Part shown: piece by piece, positions 36,746 to 45,845 of the stretch
Numbering within the stretch: the first letter of the stretch is position 1
Layout of the letters: every line of letters starts with the position of its first letter
Assembly (NCBI GenBank): GCA_011089965.1
Contig: JAANAU010000013.1
Coordinates: forward strand, 27,237-91,236
From: Magnetococcales bacterium
GTDB taxonomy: Bacteria > Pseudomonadota > Magnetococcia > Magnetococcales > Magnetaquicoccaceae
Direction: 5' to 3'
Length of the DNA stretch: 64,000 nucleotides
The notes under the pieces: model-generated
What the model saw: the letters and a program-made list of their open reading frames with translations, nothing else
Database searches by the model: none
What the model was told of the DNA's origin: nothing
Made by a program: the position numbers and the translations under genes

Positions 36746-38350
36746 TCACTCCACTTTTCCAGCCAACCACACCTGACCCACCGCAATGCCGCCATCCCCG
36801 GTCGGAATCCTGCGATGCACCCAAACCCGCAAACCAGCCTGCTCCAGACGCTCCACCAACAACGTGCGCAACAACCCATTGAAAAAAACACCCCCACTCA
36901 ACACCACATCCCGCACCCCGCAACGATCCGCGCCGCTGACCGCCATCTCCACCATGGCAGCCGCAACCGCCAGATGAAAGGCATAGGCCCAGGCCGGTCT
37001 GTCTGACACGCAAGGAGGCTCGGGAGGAAGCATGGCAAACAACCCGGACCAGTCGATGATCCATATCCCATCGGCCATGCGTCCGACAAACGGCAAGGGC
37101 GCAGGCAACGGCTCACCCTGCCAGCTTTCCGCCACGGCCTGCAAACGAATCGCCGGCTCTCCTTCAAAGGCGATACATGCCGGCGCCAGGTCCAGCCAGG
37201 CAGCAAAGGCATCAAACAACCGACCGGCAGCATGGGTCAACGGGGCCTGAAGGCCGGTGCGACACTGACGACTCCAGACCATGCTCTCCAGAGGGGTGAT
37301 ACCCAACCGCTCCTGCCAGGCCGCGTTGATCTCCACCCTGGCATCCAGCAGCCGGGAAAAAAGCTGTCGCAGAGGGTGACGCACCGCCGCATCCCCCCCC
37401 GGCAATGGCACCGGCGCAAAGGTGGCCAGACGCAACCAGCCGCTGCGACCCACCTCCAGCAGTTCGGCGCCCCACAGTGTGCCATCTCCGCCATATCCCA
37501 TGCCATCAAAGGTCAAAGCAAGCGCATGCTCCAGACCGTGTTCCGCCATGCAGGCCGCTGCATGGGCCTGATGATGCTGCACCTCCAACAACTGCAACCC
37601 CCTTTCCCGGGCCAACCGACGCCCCAGAACCCCGGGGAACATGTCTGGATGCCGGTCCACCACAATCACCCCGGGCGGATCCTCTCCATTCAACAACGCA
37701 TCCACCGCACGCTCCATCTGCACGCGACGCATCGGCTCTCCCAGATCACCGAACGAGCCATACAGATGAATCGTATCACCGCGTCCAAGGGCAAGCGCAC
37801 TCTTGGTCTCGATACCCAGGCCCAATACCGGACGGTCAAACGGTTTGTCCACCGGAACACAGATCGATGGGTCCGGCAACAGCCGTTTCACCTCTTCTGC
37901 CAATGCACCGAACAATACCGGCAAGCACGCCCCCATCTCTGCTGTCAGGCCGATCCTTGGCGTCAGATCAAACGGTTGCACGCCAAACACCCGGAGAGCG
38001 TGGCTGAAACCCAATCCCCGGGCAAGCTCCAAAGCCTCTGCAATCCCCAATCCATGGGTGGAAACCGCATCCCTGGCCAGACGCAACTGCCCTTCACCAG
38101 GAACAAATGCACGCCACTCCCCCCCGGCCAGCCCCATGTCCGCACAATCCACCAGCAACACCGGATTGGCCAGCTCCAACAGATCATGCACCAGAGTCAA
38201 GGCGTCCGCACTCTCCCACAGCACACAATCGACCCCAGATCCACACCCGGCAGACTGCGATTCTGCCAACAGCGTCACCAGGTGCAGCCCGACCGCATCG
38301 TCACATCCACCATGACTGCCCACCCCGATGACGGTCAAAACATATGACAT
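36746..38350 (-). CDS. Fused hydrogenase maturation protease and HypF C-terminal (Kae1-like) carbamoyltransferase
   Basis: A 534-aa two-domain maturation enzyme. Residues 1 to ~160 match HycI/HyaD-type endopeptidases that trim the large-subunit tail: IGVGSHGGCDDAVG with candidate Ni ligand D18, VDCADMGLAGGEW (D71) and THGLGIAEAL (H99). Residues ~165-534 match only the C-terminal carbamoyltransferase half of HypF: VLGLGIETKSALALGRGD, metal-site VQHHQAHAA (259-264), LTFDGMGYGGDGTLWGAEL and GDGGIAVGQ near the end. The acylphosphatase, zinc-finger and YrdC domains (the first ~350 aa of normal HypF) are absent. So it can pass carbamoyl to HypE only if another protein makes the carbamoyl-adenylate. 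It follows the large subunit by 22 nt. Confidence 0.85.
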   Translation of the reverse strand: MSYVLTVIGVGSHGGCDDAVGLHLVTLLAESQSAGCGSGVDCVLWESADALTLVHDLLELANPVLLVDCADMGLAGGEWRAFVPGEGQLRLARDAVSTHGLGIAEALELARGLGFSHALRVFGVQPFDLTPRIGLTAEMGACLPVLFGALAEEVKRLLPDPSICVPVDKPFDRPVLGLGIETKSALALGRGDTIHLYGSFGDLGEPMRRVQMERAVDALLNGEDPPGVIVVDRHPDMFPGVLGRRLARERGLQLLEVQHHQAHAAACMAEHGLEHALALTFDGMGYGGDGTLWGAELLEVGRSGWLRLATFAPVPLPGGDAAVRHPLRQLFSRLLDARVEINAAWQERLGITPLESMVWSRQCRTGLQAPLTHAAGRLFDAFAAWLDLAPACIAFEGEPAIRLQAVAESWQGEPLPAPLPFVGRMADGIWIIDWSGLFAMLPPEPPCVSDRPAWAYAFHLAVAAAMVEMAVSGADRCGVRDVVLSGGVFFNGLLRTLLVERLEQAGLRVWVHRRIPTGDGGIAVGQVWLAGKVE

Positions 38351-38372
38351 TGGCAGAATTCCGCAACCGGAG

Positions 38373-39677
38373 TCAAACGAAATCCACCTTCAACATGTGT
38401 ACCGAACAGGAGATGCACGGATCATAGGCACGCAACAACATCTCCATGTGCAGTGTCAGCTCCTCCTGGGACATCACAGGCAGCATCAAAGGAACGAACG
38501 CCTTCATGTCCTGTTCAATGTTGTTGACATTCTGACTGGTGGGAATGATCGCATTGGCATCACAGCAGCGTCCCGACTCGTCAAAGGCGTATTCATGGAA
38601 GAGAATGCCGCGCGGCACTTCCACAGCACCGCTGCCGCGACCCGAACATGGCACATGGCGGATATCCTCTTCCTGCAACCCGTGATTGAGAACCTGTTCC
38701 ATCATCGCCAGACTGTTATAGGCGCAATGGATCACCTCCACCACCTGAGCAACGTTGTTCATGTAGGGATTGTAGCACGGCACCCGCAAACCCAGAGTTT
38801 CCGCCACAGTGCGTGCTTCGGGGTGCAACTGGTCAAAATTGTTGTTGACCCGGGCCAAGGCACCCACGGCATAGGAGTCTCGATGCCAACGGGACCATTT
38901 GGTGGTGGAGTGGGCCACCGTGAACTCGTTGGTGACCTCACGATAGGCATGCACCGGAACCCCGCTCTGCGTGACGGAGCTGAAGACTTCACCATCATAG
39001 AGCGCATACTCCCCGGGATGCTTCAAGGAGACGAATTCGGTCTCACGCTCATAGGCCGGAATCTTCAAGGTCTGTACAATGGCCACGGTTTCCAGAAGAT
39101 CCGGAACCGCTGCTGCCAGCCGATCCCGGATCTGTTCGATCCGGGTCAGATCCGGCAATCTGCGCCACCCTTTCAGGGTGTTGCTCATGGGATGGAGCGT
39201 GCGTCCTCCCATCATTTCCGTGTAGTCATTGGCCAGTTTCTTCAAACGGAGCGCCCGTTTCACCACCTCCGGATGGGTCTTGACCAACGGCAGCACACTG
39301 GGCACACCCACGAAATCTGGCACAGCCAGGAAATAGACATGCAGAACATGACTTTGCAGAAATTGCGATTCGTTGAGCATCTTTCTGAGCAGAACGGTCT
39401 GGGGCGAGACGGTGATCCCCTGGGCCGCCTCCACCGCCTTGGTGGCCGAAAGCTGATGCCCCACACAACAGATGCCGCAGATGCGCCCCACCACCCAGGG
39501 AATCTCCTGGGGCATCATGCCCCGGGTGAAGCTCTCGAAAAAGCGGTTGGCCTCGACAATGCAGAGTTTGACCTCCTCCACCACGCCGTCGCGGGTGTTG
39601 ATGCGGATATTGCCATGTCCCTCGACACGGGTGACATGATGCACGTCGATGTTATAGGTTTTGGAAGCCTTATTCAT
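38373..39677 (-). CDS. Group 3b-type [NiFe] hydrogenase large (alpha) subunit
   Basis: A 434-aa catalytic subunit. The two CxxC pairs that hold the NiFe site are RICGICCVGH (C67, C70) near the N terminus and DPCISCSVH (C421, C424, H427) at the C terminus. A seven-residue tail MLKVDFV follows His427 and should be removed by the maturation protease after Ni insertion. Subunit set and order match cytoplasmic NADP-linked group 3b hydrogenases (Pyrococcus sulfhydrogenase type, beta-gamma-delta-alpha). It couples H2 oxidation to NADP+ reduction, or the reverse. ATG at 39677 with GGGAGAAG upstream, overlapping the small-subunit stop by 8 nt. Confidence 0.95.
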   Translation of the reverse strand: MNKASKTYNIDVHHVTRVEGHGNIRINTRDGVVEEVKLCIVEANRFFESFTRGMMPQEIPWVVGRICGICCVGHQLSATKAVEAAQGITVSPQTVLLRKMLNESQFLQSHVLHVYFLAVPDFVGVPSVLPLVKTHPEVVKRALRLKKLANDYTEMMGGRTLHPMSNTLKGWRRLPDLTRIEQIRDRLAAAVPDLLETVAIVQTLKIPAYERETEFVSLKHPGEYALYDGEVFSSVTQSGVPVHAYREVTNEFTVAHSTTKWSRWHRDSYAVGALARVNNNFDQLHPEARTVAETLGLRVPCYNPYMNNVAQVVEVIHCAYNSLAMMEQVLNHGLQEEDIRHVPCSGRGSGAVEVPRGILFHEYAFDESGRCCDANAIIPTSQNVNNIEQDMKAFVPLMLPVMSQEELTLHMEMLLRAYDPCISCSVHMLKVDFV

Positions 39678-40461
39678 GTCCACTTCTCCCGACCCGACCC
39701 AGAGGCTCTGCGCTACAGAAAAGCCGATAGCGGTTGGCGATTTCCCGGTTGTCCAACCCCTTGCTCTGAAGCAGCCCCAGATGAGCCGCCATGTTGGCAT
39801 TTGGGACCAGACCACGACAACCATCACAACGATAGCCGTTGGTAATGCAGATCGCCTGGCAGCCACCACGGGTGATCTGTCCCATGCAGGTGTCGCCCCG
39901 ATCAAAAACGCACGTGTTTTCGTGCATTTTGCACTCCACGCACACGGCATGCGCGGCAAAACGCGGTATGGTTCCGGCCACCAGCGACTTGACCAGATGC
40001 ACGAACTCTTCCGGGACCAAAGGACAACCCCGCAATTCATAATCGACCTTGACCACCTCACGCACGGCACGAACCCGGGTGTGCGCCCAAAGAGGCCAGA
40101 ATTCGGGATCGCTCTGCACCTGGTTGCGCTCCTCGCTGCCGTAGACCCGCTTGAAATTCTCGGCAGGTGCAATGAAGTTGGATCTGGCCTGCACATTGCC
40201 GATGCAGGCGCAAGCCCCCATGGCCACCAGAACGGCACTGCGGGCACGAATGTCCCGCAACCGTTCGGCATCCTGTTCCCGGTTGATGCTCCCTTCGATG
40301 AAGGCGACATCATAATAAGGCGCGGTTCCGGTGATGGCTTCGCGAAACTCCACGATATCCACCAGCGCCAACAGATCCAAGAGAATATCTTCGCAGTTGA
40401 GTACGGCGAGTTGACACCCTTCACAACTGGCAAAATCGAAGAAGGCGACCTTTGGTTTCAT
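39670..40461 (-). CDS. [NiFe] hydrogenase small (delta) subunit
   Basis: A 263-aa iron-sulfur subunit that wires electrons from the NiFe site. The proximal-cluster ligands start with FASCEGCQLAVLNCE, then GACACIG and RGCPL; the C-terminal half is very Cys-rich (CVECKMHENTCVF, CMGQITRGGCQAIC, RCDGCRG), consistent with three [4Fe-4S] clusters as in group 3 small subunits. No twin-arginine signal, so it stays in the cytoplasm, unlike membrane uptake hydrogenases. ATG at 40461 overlaps the gamma-subunit stop by 4 nt (ATGA). Confidence 0.95.
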   Translation of the reverse strand: MKPKVAFFDFASCEGCQLAVLNCEDILLDLLALVDIVEFREAITGTAPYYDVAFIEGSINREQDAERLRDIRARSAVLVAMGACACIGNVQARSNFIAPAENFKRVYGSEERNQVQSDPEFWPLWAHTRVRAVREVVKVDYELRGCPLVPEEFVHLVKSLVAGTIPRFAAHAVCVECKMHENTCVFDRGDTCMGQITRGGCQAICITNGYRCDGCRGLVPNANMAAHLGLLQSKGLDNREIANRYRLFCSAEPLGRVGRSGHE

Positions 40462-41324
40462 TGCAGTGCCTCCGCAAGATGAGCAATCCGGTCGAACCGG
40501 AAAACCGGTCCCTCCTGACAGCAATAGACATGATTGATCTGACAGTGACCGCACTTGCCCACGCCGCATTTCATGCGTCGTTCCAGATCCACATGGATCT
40601 GGGCATCGCCAAGGCCACGCGCTTTCAATTCCAGGATGACGAACTTGTACATGACCGGTGGCCCACACATGGCGACCACGGTATTGGCCGGATCCATCTC
40701 CAGGGTGTGAAGGGGGGCGGTCACCAGTCCGACACGACCATCCCAGGGCTGATTGTCGGTCCGATCCACCAGACGGATCACCCGCACCTTGGAATTACCC
40801 TGTGCCAGTTGCTCCCAGCCGCGCACCTCCTCCCGGTACAGCTCTTCGGCAGGCGTCCGACAGCCGCTGATCAGCGTGAAACCGCTGAAGCTCTCCAGGT
40901 TGGCCAAAACCGGTTGAATCAATGACCGCATCGGTGCCAAACCGAGTCCGCCGACCACACACAGCAGATGTTGGCCACTCCACGCTTCCAGATCAAACCC
41001 GGAACCAAAGGGACCGCGCACCCCCAGGTATTGACCAGGCTTCAAACCGTGTATGTGATGGGTGAGACTGCCCGCATCCCGGATCACCACTTCCAAAATA
41101 TTGTCCGTGCGCGGCCCGCAGGAGATCGAGATCGGCGCCTCCCCGATGCCGAGACAGGAGAGCATGACGAATTGACCGGGACGATGCCCCAAGGGTGCCG
41201 GCAGCTCCAGCCGCAGGAATTTCTCCCGCGCGCTCATGGGGAGGATCTCCAGGATGCGCGCCATGCGCGGCAGGTAGAGATCCGCATCAGGCACCACAGT
41301 GCTTGGCGTGACAGATGCGTTCAT
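40458..41324 (-). CDS. Hydrogenase gamma subunit: FAD/NAD(P)-binding reductase
   Basis: A 288-aa ferredoxin-NADP reductase-like subunit that exchanges hydride with NAD(P). FAD-binding barrel with GQFVMLSCLG and ISISCGPR; NAD-binding domain with VVGGLGLAPMRSL and CGPPVMYKF; and a C-terminal [2Fe-2S] site, CGVGKCGHCQ...YCC, as in the dihydroorotate dehydrogenase electron-transfer subunit (PyrK) family. With the beta subunit it makes the diaphorase arm of group 3b enzymes. ATG 41324 overlaps the beta-subunit stop by 4 nt. Confidence 0.94.
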   Translation of the reverse strand: MNASVTPSTVVPDADLYLPRMARILEILPMSAREKFLRLELPAPLGHRPGQFVMLSCLGIGEAPISISCGPRTDNILEVVIRDAGSLTHHIHGLKPGQYLGVRGPFGSGFDLEAWSGQHLLCVVGGLGLAPMRSLIQPVLANLESFSGFTLISGCRTPAEELYREEVRGWEQLAQGNSKVRVIRLVDRTDNQPWDGRVGLVTAPLHTLEMDPANTVVAMCGPPVMYKFVILELKARGLGDAQIHVDLERRMKCGVGKCGHCQINHVYCCQEGPVFRFDRIAHLAEALQ

Positions 41325-42373
41325 GGGGTGACCTCCGCATGGTCGATCAGGTCGTTGACGATATCGAAAATGTCGATACCAGCCGTGCATTGACGTCCGC
41401 ACCGTCCGCAACCGGTACAAAAGCTGGTGGTGGCACAGCGTTCGTTCAGATACTCGAATTTGCGTTTCACGCGATGGCGCTGACGGGCTGCCGGAGCAGG
41501 CCGGAAATCGTGACCACCCGCCACCTGGGCAAACTGGGGCAGCATGCAGCCGTCCCAGTGGCGCACACGTTGTCCGGCAGAGGGATCCTCGATCTGGAAG
41601 TCATCGCGGACATCAAAACAGTAACAGGTGGGACAGACCAGATTGCAGGTTCCGCACGAGAAACAACGCTCCACATGTTTGTCCCAAACCGGCGAACTCC
41701 ATTGGCTGGCCACGATTCCGGGAATGCGTCCGGCATCGGCATGCCATTGACGACCGAACGGTTTGGCCCGCTGCGCTTCAATGTGCGCCTTCAGCCCGGC
41801 CAGATCCGGACATGCCGGAAAGTTCTGGTTGGCCACCAGCCTTTGTCCGGCTTCGGTTTGCACCTCCAACAGGAACTGTCCATCGATCCGGGTCAAAAAA
41901 AGATCGGCATTCTCCCGCCAGCGCAACGAACCGACCGCATCACAGAAACAGTGTTCGTCACACGGGGTGAGACAATCGCAACCGATCAGAACGGTCTGCT
42001 GGCGTCGGGTCAGATAGTGGGGATCGGGATGTCCCTGCTGATTGACCTGATCCAGAAGATGAATGCCGCGCAGATCACAGGGGCGCACTCCGGCCAGGAT
42101 GCGTGGGGAGGCGTCCAGTACCGGCTGAATCACGGGTATGCCATCCGTGCCAACACGATACCGGAACAACGGCTCTTCCGCCGGAGCCAGCTTTTTGCCC
42201 GGAGGTGCCAGGGATGGCTGATATCCGTCAAAACGGATCTCCGAATCGTTGTCCACCGGCAGGAACCTCAACCCGGATTGACCGCTCTGTTGTGGAAAAT
42301 AGAGTGTCTGGCCGCAAGCCAGATGTCGTATCCACGCGGATACGGCATCCAGGGAAACGAGAAACGCTGTCAT
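41321..42373 (-). CDS. Hydrogenase beta subunit: [4Fe-4S] electron-transfer protein
   Basis: A 350-aa first gene of the hydrogenase operon. Two ferredoxin-type cluster sets are visible: CFSCGTCNLVCPTC (residues 237-250) and CTGCGRCGRQC (319-329), with an extra Cys-rich segment GCDCLTPCDEHCFC (131-144) that may hold a third site. This matches the HydB/ShyB-type beta subunit linking the gamma subunit's FAD to the small subunit. ATG at 42373; the 190 bases upstream hold no gene and should contain the operon promoter, though no convincing sigma-54, FNR or sigma-70 boxes could be seen. Genes downstream overlap in a continuous chain to the response regulator at 31394. Confidence 0.94.
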   Translation of the reverse strand: MTAFLVSLDAVSAWIRHLACGQTLYFPQQSGQSGLRFLPVDNDSEIRFDGYQPSLAPPGKKLAPAEEPLFRYRVGTDGIPVIQPVLDASPRILAGVRPCDLRGIHLLDQVNQQGHPDPHYLTRRQQTVLIGCDCLTPCDEHCFCDAVGSLRWRENADLFLTRIDGQFLLEVQTEAGQRLVANQNFPACPDLAGLKAHIEAQRAKPFGRQWHADAGRIPGIVASQWSSPVWDKHVERCFSCGTCNLVCPTCYCFDVRDDFQIEDPSAGQRVRHWDGCMLPQFAQVAGGHDFRPAPAARQRHRVKRKFEYLNERCATTSFCTGCGRCGRQCTAGIDIFDIVNDLIDHAEVTP

Positions 42374-42563
42374 GATGATAGATTACCTCCTGCAAATGGC
42401 CGTGCAACCGACAGAGGTCTGGCAGGATATACCGGAAGATCCTGGCTGGACACAAAATTGATTCAGTATAGGGGATGTTGCGTTGGCTGGATAATATTTA
42501 TTGATGCTATCTTTATGCAGATTCGTTGCAAAAGGCGATTTACAGAAATAGTATGAATGTTGA

Positions 42564-44105
42564 TTAATTACACCCCGGAAACCGCCCCCCCATGCGAAAC
42601 TGAATGGCTTCGGCCAGATGTCCGGCGTTGATATGCTCTGCCGCATCCAGATCCGCAATGGTGCGTGCCACTTTCAGAATCCGATTGTGGGTACGGGCAG
42701 AAAAAGAGAGCTTGCGACTGGCCATCAGCAACAGAGTACGACTCTCGCTGTCCAGGGCGGCAAAACGATTCAAGGGGGCACCATCCAGATCGGCATTCAC
42801 GATCCCGGGACCGTTGCGTTGCGCCTGTCGCTGACGCGCGGCATGGACCCGCTGACGCACTTGGGAAGAGGCTTCACCGCCCGGCAGATCGGTCAAGGTC
42901 TCAGGCGGGACCGGTGGCACATCCACATGCAGATCGATCCGATCCAGCAATGGACCAGACAGCCGCGAGGCATAACGCTCAACCTGAACGGGTGAACAAC
43001 GACACAGGCGCTGCGGATGACCGCGAAAACCGCACGGACAGGGATTGCAGGCCGCAACCAATTGAAAACGCGCCGGAAACCGTGTGGAACGTGCCGCACG
43101 CGCAATACCGACATCACCCGACTCCAATGGCTCGCGCAACGACTCCAACGCACTCCGGCCAAACTCCGGGATCTCATCCAAAAACAACACCCCACGATGG
43201 GCCAGACTCACCTCGCCCGGTCGCGGCACCCCCCCACCCCCGATCAGGGCCACATGCGACGCGGTGTGATGCGGCGTGCGAAACGGACGCCTGGTAATCA
43301 AAGGAGTCCGGCCATCCAGCCGTCCGGCGACCGAATGGATGGCCGTCACCTCCAACGCATCATCCAAGGAGAGAACCGGCAAAATCCCGGGCAAACAGCG
43401 GGCCAGCAAAGTCTTGCCCGATCCGGGCGGACCGCTCATGATCAGGTTGTGCCCACCTGCTGCCGCCACCTCCAGGGCACGTCGGGCATGCTCCTGCCCC
43501 TTTACATCCGACAAGTCGCGCAAATGGCCGCCAACGCGCGGTTCATCGGCAGCCAAGGTCTGACGCCAGTCGGTCAATGGCACCGGCTCCAACGGTTTTT
43601 CACCAGTCAAATGGCGCATCAACTCCAGCAATGTTTCCGGCGCAATCACCCGCCCACCGGCCACGGCCCCCTCCCCGCCATTGGCCATGGGCACCACCAG
43701 CTCCTCCAGCGCCAGCTCTTTGGCCAGCATGGCAGCGGACAGACACCCCGGCACCGGCTTCAAACGCCCGTCCAGTGCCAGCTCTCCCATGAACAACCGC
43801 CCACGCAAGGAGTCGGTGGGCAGCATCTCCATGGCCGCCAGCAACCCCAACGCCATGGGAAGATCATACGCGCTGCCCTCCTTGGGCAGATCCGCAGGGG
43901 CCAGATTGATGGTAATACGCCGGGTGGGGAGTTGCACCCCGGAATTCTTCAAGGCGGCACGCACCCGATCCTTGGCCTCGCGCACCGCGCCATCCGGCAG
44001 ACCCACCATGTTGAGCATGGGCAAACCACGCCCCAGATCCACCTCCACCTCAACCGGAATGGCCCGGATCCCATCCAGGGCTACGGTATCAACACGGGCC
44101 AGCAC
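42564..44105 (-). CDS. YifB/ComM-family AAA+ ATPase (Mg-chelatase-like)
   Basis: A 513-aa member of the YifB/ComM family. It has the N-terminal Lon-like/ChlI domain (VEVEVDLGRGLPMLNMVGLPDGAVREAKDRV in segments), the AAA+ core with Walker A GPPGSGKT (~218-225) and Walker B GVLFLDEIPEF, and the C-terminal Mg-chelatase sensor region with NRILKVARTIADL. In competent bacteria ComM is a branch-migration helicase for integrating transformed DNA; its presence does not prove competence. Start is GTG at 44105 with AGGGTG upstream, 11 nt after the aldehyde dehydrogenase stop, so it ends the ubi operon. Confidence 0.94.
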   Translation of the reverse strand: MLARVDTVALDGIRAIPVEVEVDLGRGLPMLNMVGLPDGAVREAKDRVRAALKNSGVQLPTRRITINLAPADLPKEGSAYDLPMALGLLAAMEMLPTDSLRGRLFMGELALDGRLKPVPGCLSAAMLAKELALEELVVPMANGGEGAVAGGRVIAPETLLELMRHLTGEKPLEPVPLTDWRQTLAADEPRVGGHLRDLSDVKGQEHARRALEVAAAGGHNLIMSGPPGSGKTLLARCLPGILPVLSLDDALEVTAIHSVAGRLDGRTPLITRRPFRTPHHTASHVALIGGGGVPRPGEVSLAHRGVLFLDEIPEFGRSALESLREPLESGDVGIARAARSTRFPARFQLVAACNPCPCGFRGHPQRLCRCSPVQVERYASRLSGPLLDRIDLHVDVPPVPPETLTDLPGGEASSQVRQRVHAARQRQAQRNGPGIVNADLDGAPLNRFAALDSESRTLLLMASRKLSFSARTHNRILKVARTIADLDAAEHINAGHLAEAIQFRMGGRFPGCN

Positions 44106-44116
44106 GATTGTTCACC

Positions 44117-45571
44117 CTATACCCGATAGACCAACACCCGCTCCTCCAGCATGTCCCGCATCGCATATTTGATCCCTTCCCGCCCCAGGCCAGAATCCTT
44201 GACACCCCCATACGGCATGCTGTCCACCCGCAAGGAGGGGACATCATCATGAATCACCCCGCCCACCTCCAAGGCATCAAAAGCCTGCATCACCGTGGCA
44301 AAATCACGGGTAAAGATCCCGCATTGCAACCCGAAGCGCGACGCATTGACCCGCTCGAACGCCTCTTGCATGGACTCCACCGGAGTCAGCACCACCACCG
44401 GACCAAATGCCTCCTCGGCCATCACCTGACAAGAGGGATCCGCCTCTTCCAGGATGGTCGCGGTCAGATTATTGCCGTAACCGATGGGGGGAACCTCATT
44501 GCCGGTCACCAGATGCGCCCCCATATCCAATGCCTCGGCGATCCAGGACTGCAACCGCTCCCGATTGGCCCGATCAATCATCGGTCCCAGGGTGGTGGAC
44601 TCATCCAATGGATCACCGGGACGCAAGGCCTCGGCAGCCTGACGGAAACGGGCACGGAACTCCCCAACGATCTCCTGATGCAAAAAAATCCGCTGTACCG
44701 AAATGCACACCTGACCGCATTGATAAAAGGCCCCCATGACCGCCCGCTTGATCAGCCAATCCCAGTCACGCACCTCCCGATCCACAATCAGACCGGCATT
44801 GCCTCCCAGCTCCAATACCACCTTCTTGCGTCCGGCCTGCTGTTTCATTTTCCAGCCAACCTCGGGAGACCCGGTAAAGGTGAGCAGTTTGATCCGTTCA
44901 TCCTCCACCAGCATCTGTCCGGCCACCCGGTTGCACGGCACCACGGAAAAGGCCCGACGTGGCCAACCCGACTCCTGAATGATCCCGGCCAGCATCAATG
45001 CCGTCACCGGGGTCTTGGAGGCCGGTTTCAACACCATGGGACAACCTGCCGCCATGGCTGGGGCAATCTTGTGAATGGCCAGATTGAGCGGAAAATTGAA
45101 CGGCGCCACTGCCGATACCACCCCAACCGGATAGTGACGCACCAAAGCACGCCGTCCGGCACCCATGGGGTTGATGCCCAAATCATACGCCTCGCCATAC
45201 ACCCGCGTGGCCTCGCCAACGGCAATGTCAAAGGTGGCCGCCGCCCGATCCAGCTCCAAACGGGATTCGGAAATGGTCTTGCCGTTCTCCTGGGAGAGCA
45301 TGCGGGCAAACTCCTCACGCCGCTCGACCAATCGATCCCGGACGTACGCCAACGCCTTGGCCCGTTGCCACGGCTCCAGCCTGCGGGTCTCCTCCAGAGA
45401 GTCCACCGCCGCATCCAACGCCTGATCGATCTCTTTGGCCCCGCACAAAGCCACGGTGGCCACCAGCTCGCCATTGAACGGATTGATCACCTCCAGAGTT
45501 TCTGCGGTATCGACCCACTCACCTGCCAGGTAGGCCAAACGCTTGCCGGAACCATTCATGGCGCGACTCAT
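44117..45571 (-). CDS. NAD(P)-dependent aldehyde dehydrogenase
   Basis: A 484-aa ALDH superfamily enzyme. NAD-binding and catalytic motifs are complete: PFNFPLNLAIHKIAPAMAAGC, FTGSPEVGW, general-base Glu in VLELGGNAG and nucleophile Cys in QCGQVCISVQR, followed by EEAFGPVV. It converts an aldehyde to a carboxylate using NAD(P)+; layout is nearest the lactaldehyde/succinate-semialdehyde-like group but the substrate cannot be fixed. ATG at 45571 overlaps the ubiK stop by 4 nt, so it is translated together with the ubiquinone genes. The reason for this pairing is unclear. Confidence 0.9.
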   Translation of the reverse strand: MSRAMNGSGKRLAYLAGEWVDTAETLEVINPFNGELVATVALCGAKEIDQALDAAVDSLEETRRLEPWQRAKALAYVRDRLVERREEFARMLSQENGKTISESRLELDRAAATFDIAVGEATRVYGEAYDLGINPMGAGRRALVRHYPVGVVSAVAPFNFPLNLAIHKIAPAMAAGCPMVLKPASKTPVTALMLAGIIQESGWPRRAFSVVPCNRVAGQMLVEDERIKLLTFTGSPEVGWKMKQQAGRKKVVLELGGNAGLIVDREVRDWDWLIKRAVMGAFYQCGQVCISVQRIFLHQEIVGEFRARFRQAAEALRPGDPLDESTTLGPMIDRANRERLQSWIAEALDMGAHLVTGNEVPPIGYGNNLTATILEEADPSCQVMAEEAFGPVVVLTPVESMQEAFERVNASRFGLQCGIFTRDFATVMQAFDALEVGGVIHDDVPSLRVDSMPYGGVKDSGLGREGIKYAMRDMLEERVLVYRV

Positions 45572-45831
45572 GTCGGCTCACCCAGCCGGGCCAGGGCTGC
45601 CTCCAGCTCGGACACCCGCTTTTCCAACGCCTCGGCCCGGATGCGGGTGGCACTCAACATCTCGTTGACCACGTTGAACTCTTCACGGGTCACCAGATCA
45701 AAGTGTTCCACCCCTTCCCGCACCAGATCCTGGGCCTTGCGTCGCAACTCCTCACGGGTCTCACCCACCCGGTTGAACACCCCCATCACGTTCTGGGTGA
45801 TCTGATCCAAAATCGCATTATCGATCTGCAT
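45568..45831 (-). CDS. ubiK: UbiK/BMFP-family ubiquinone biosynthesis accessory factor
   Basis: An 87-aa protein of the YqiC/BMFP family, now called UbiK. N-terminal amphipathic helix (DNAILDQITQNVMGVFN), a central segment ending in FDLVTREEFNVVNEML, and a C-terminal trimeric coiled coil (RIRAEALEKRVSELEAALARL). In E. coli it binds lipid and UbiJ and promotes aerobic ubiquinone synthesis; here it sits 14 nt after ubiV of the oxygen-independent pathway. ATG at 45831 with GGAGAG at 5 nt. Confidence 0.9.
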   Translation of the reverse strand: MQIDNAILDQITQNVMGVFNRVGETREELRRKAQDLVREGVEHFDLVTREEFNVVNEMLSATRIRAEALEKRVSELEAALARLGEPT

Positions 45832-45845
45832 ATCATCTCTCCGGT

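Noticed and set aside
38328..39845. Long + strand frame opposite the hydrogenase large subunit
   Set aside because: Antisense of a gene with clear NiFe-site motifs; its own product has no known features.
39678..40433. N-terminal extension of the hydrogenase large-subunit frame
   Set aside because: The frame is open by chance through the small-subunit gene; family similarity and a good ribosome-binding site begin at 39677.
42374..42563. FNR half-sites (TTGAT) and a sigma-54-like segment upstream of the hydrogenase operon
   Set aside because: Only single half-sites with wrong spacing to a second half; no TGGCAC-N5-TTGC pair on the minus strand.
44108..45805. Long + strand frame opposite the aldehyde dehydrogenase
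   Set aside because: Shadow of an enzyme with complete ALDH motifs on the minus strand.
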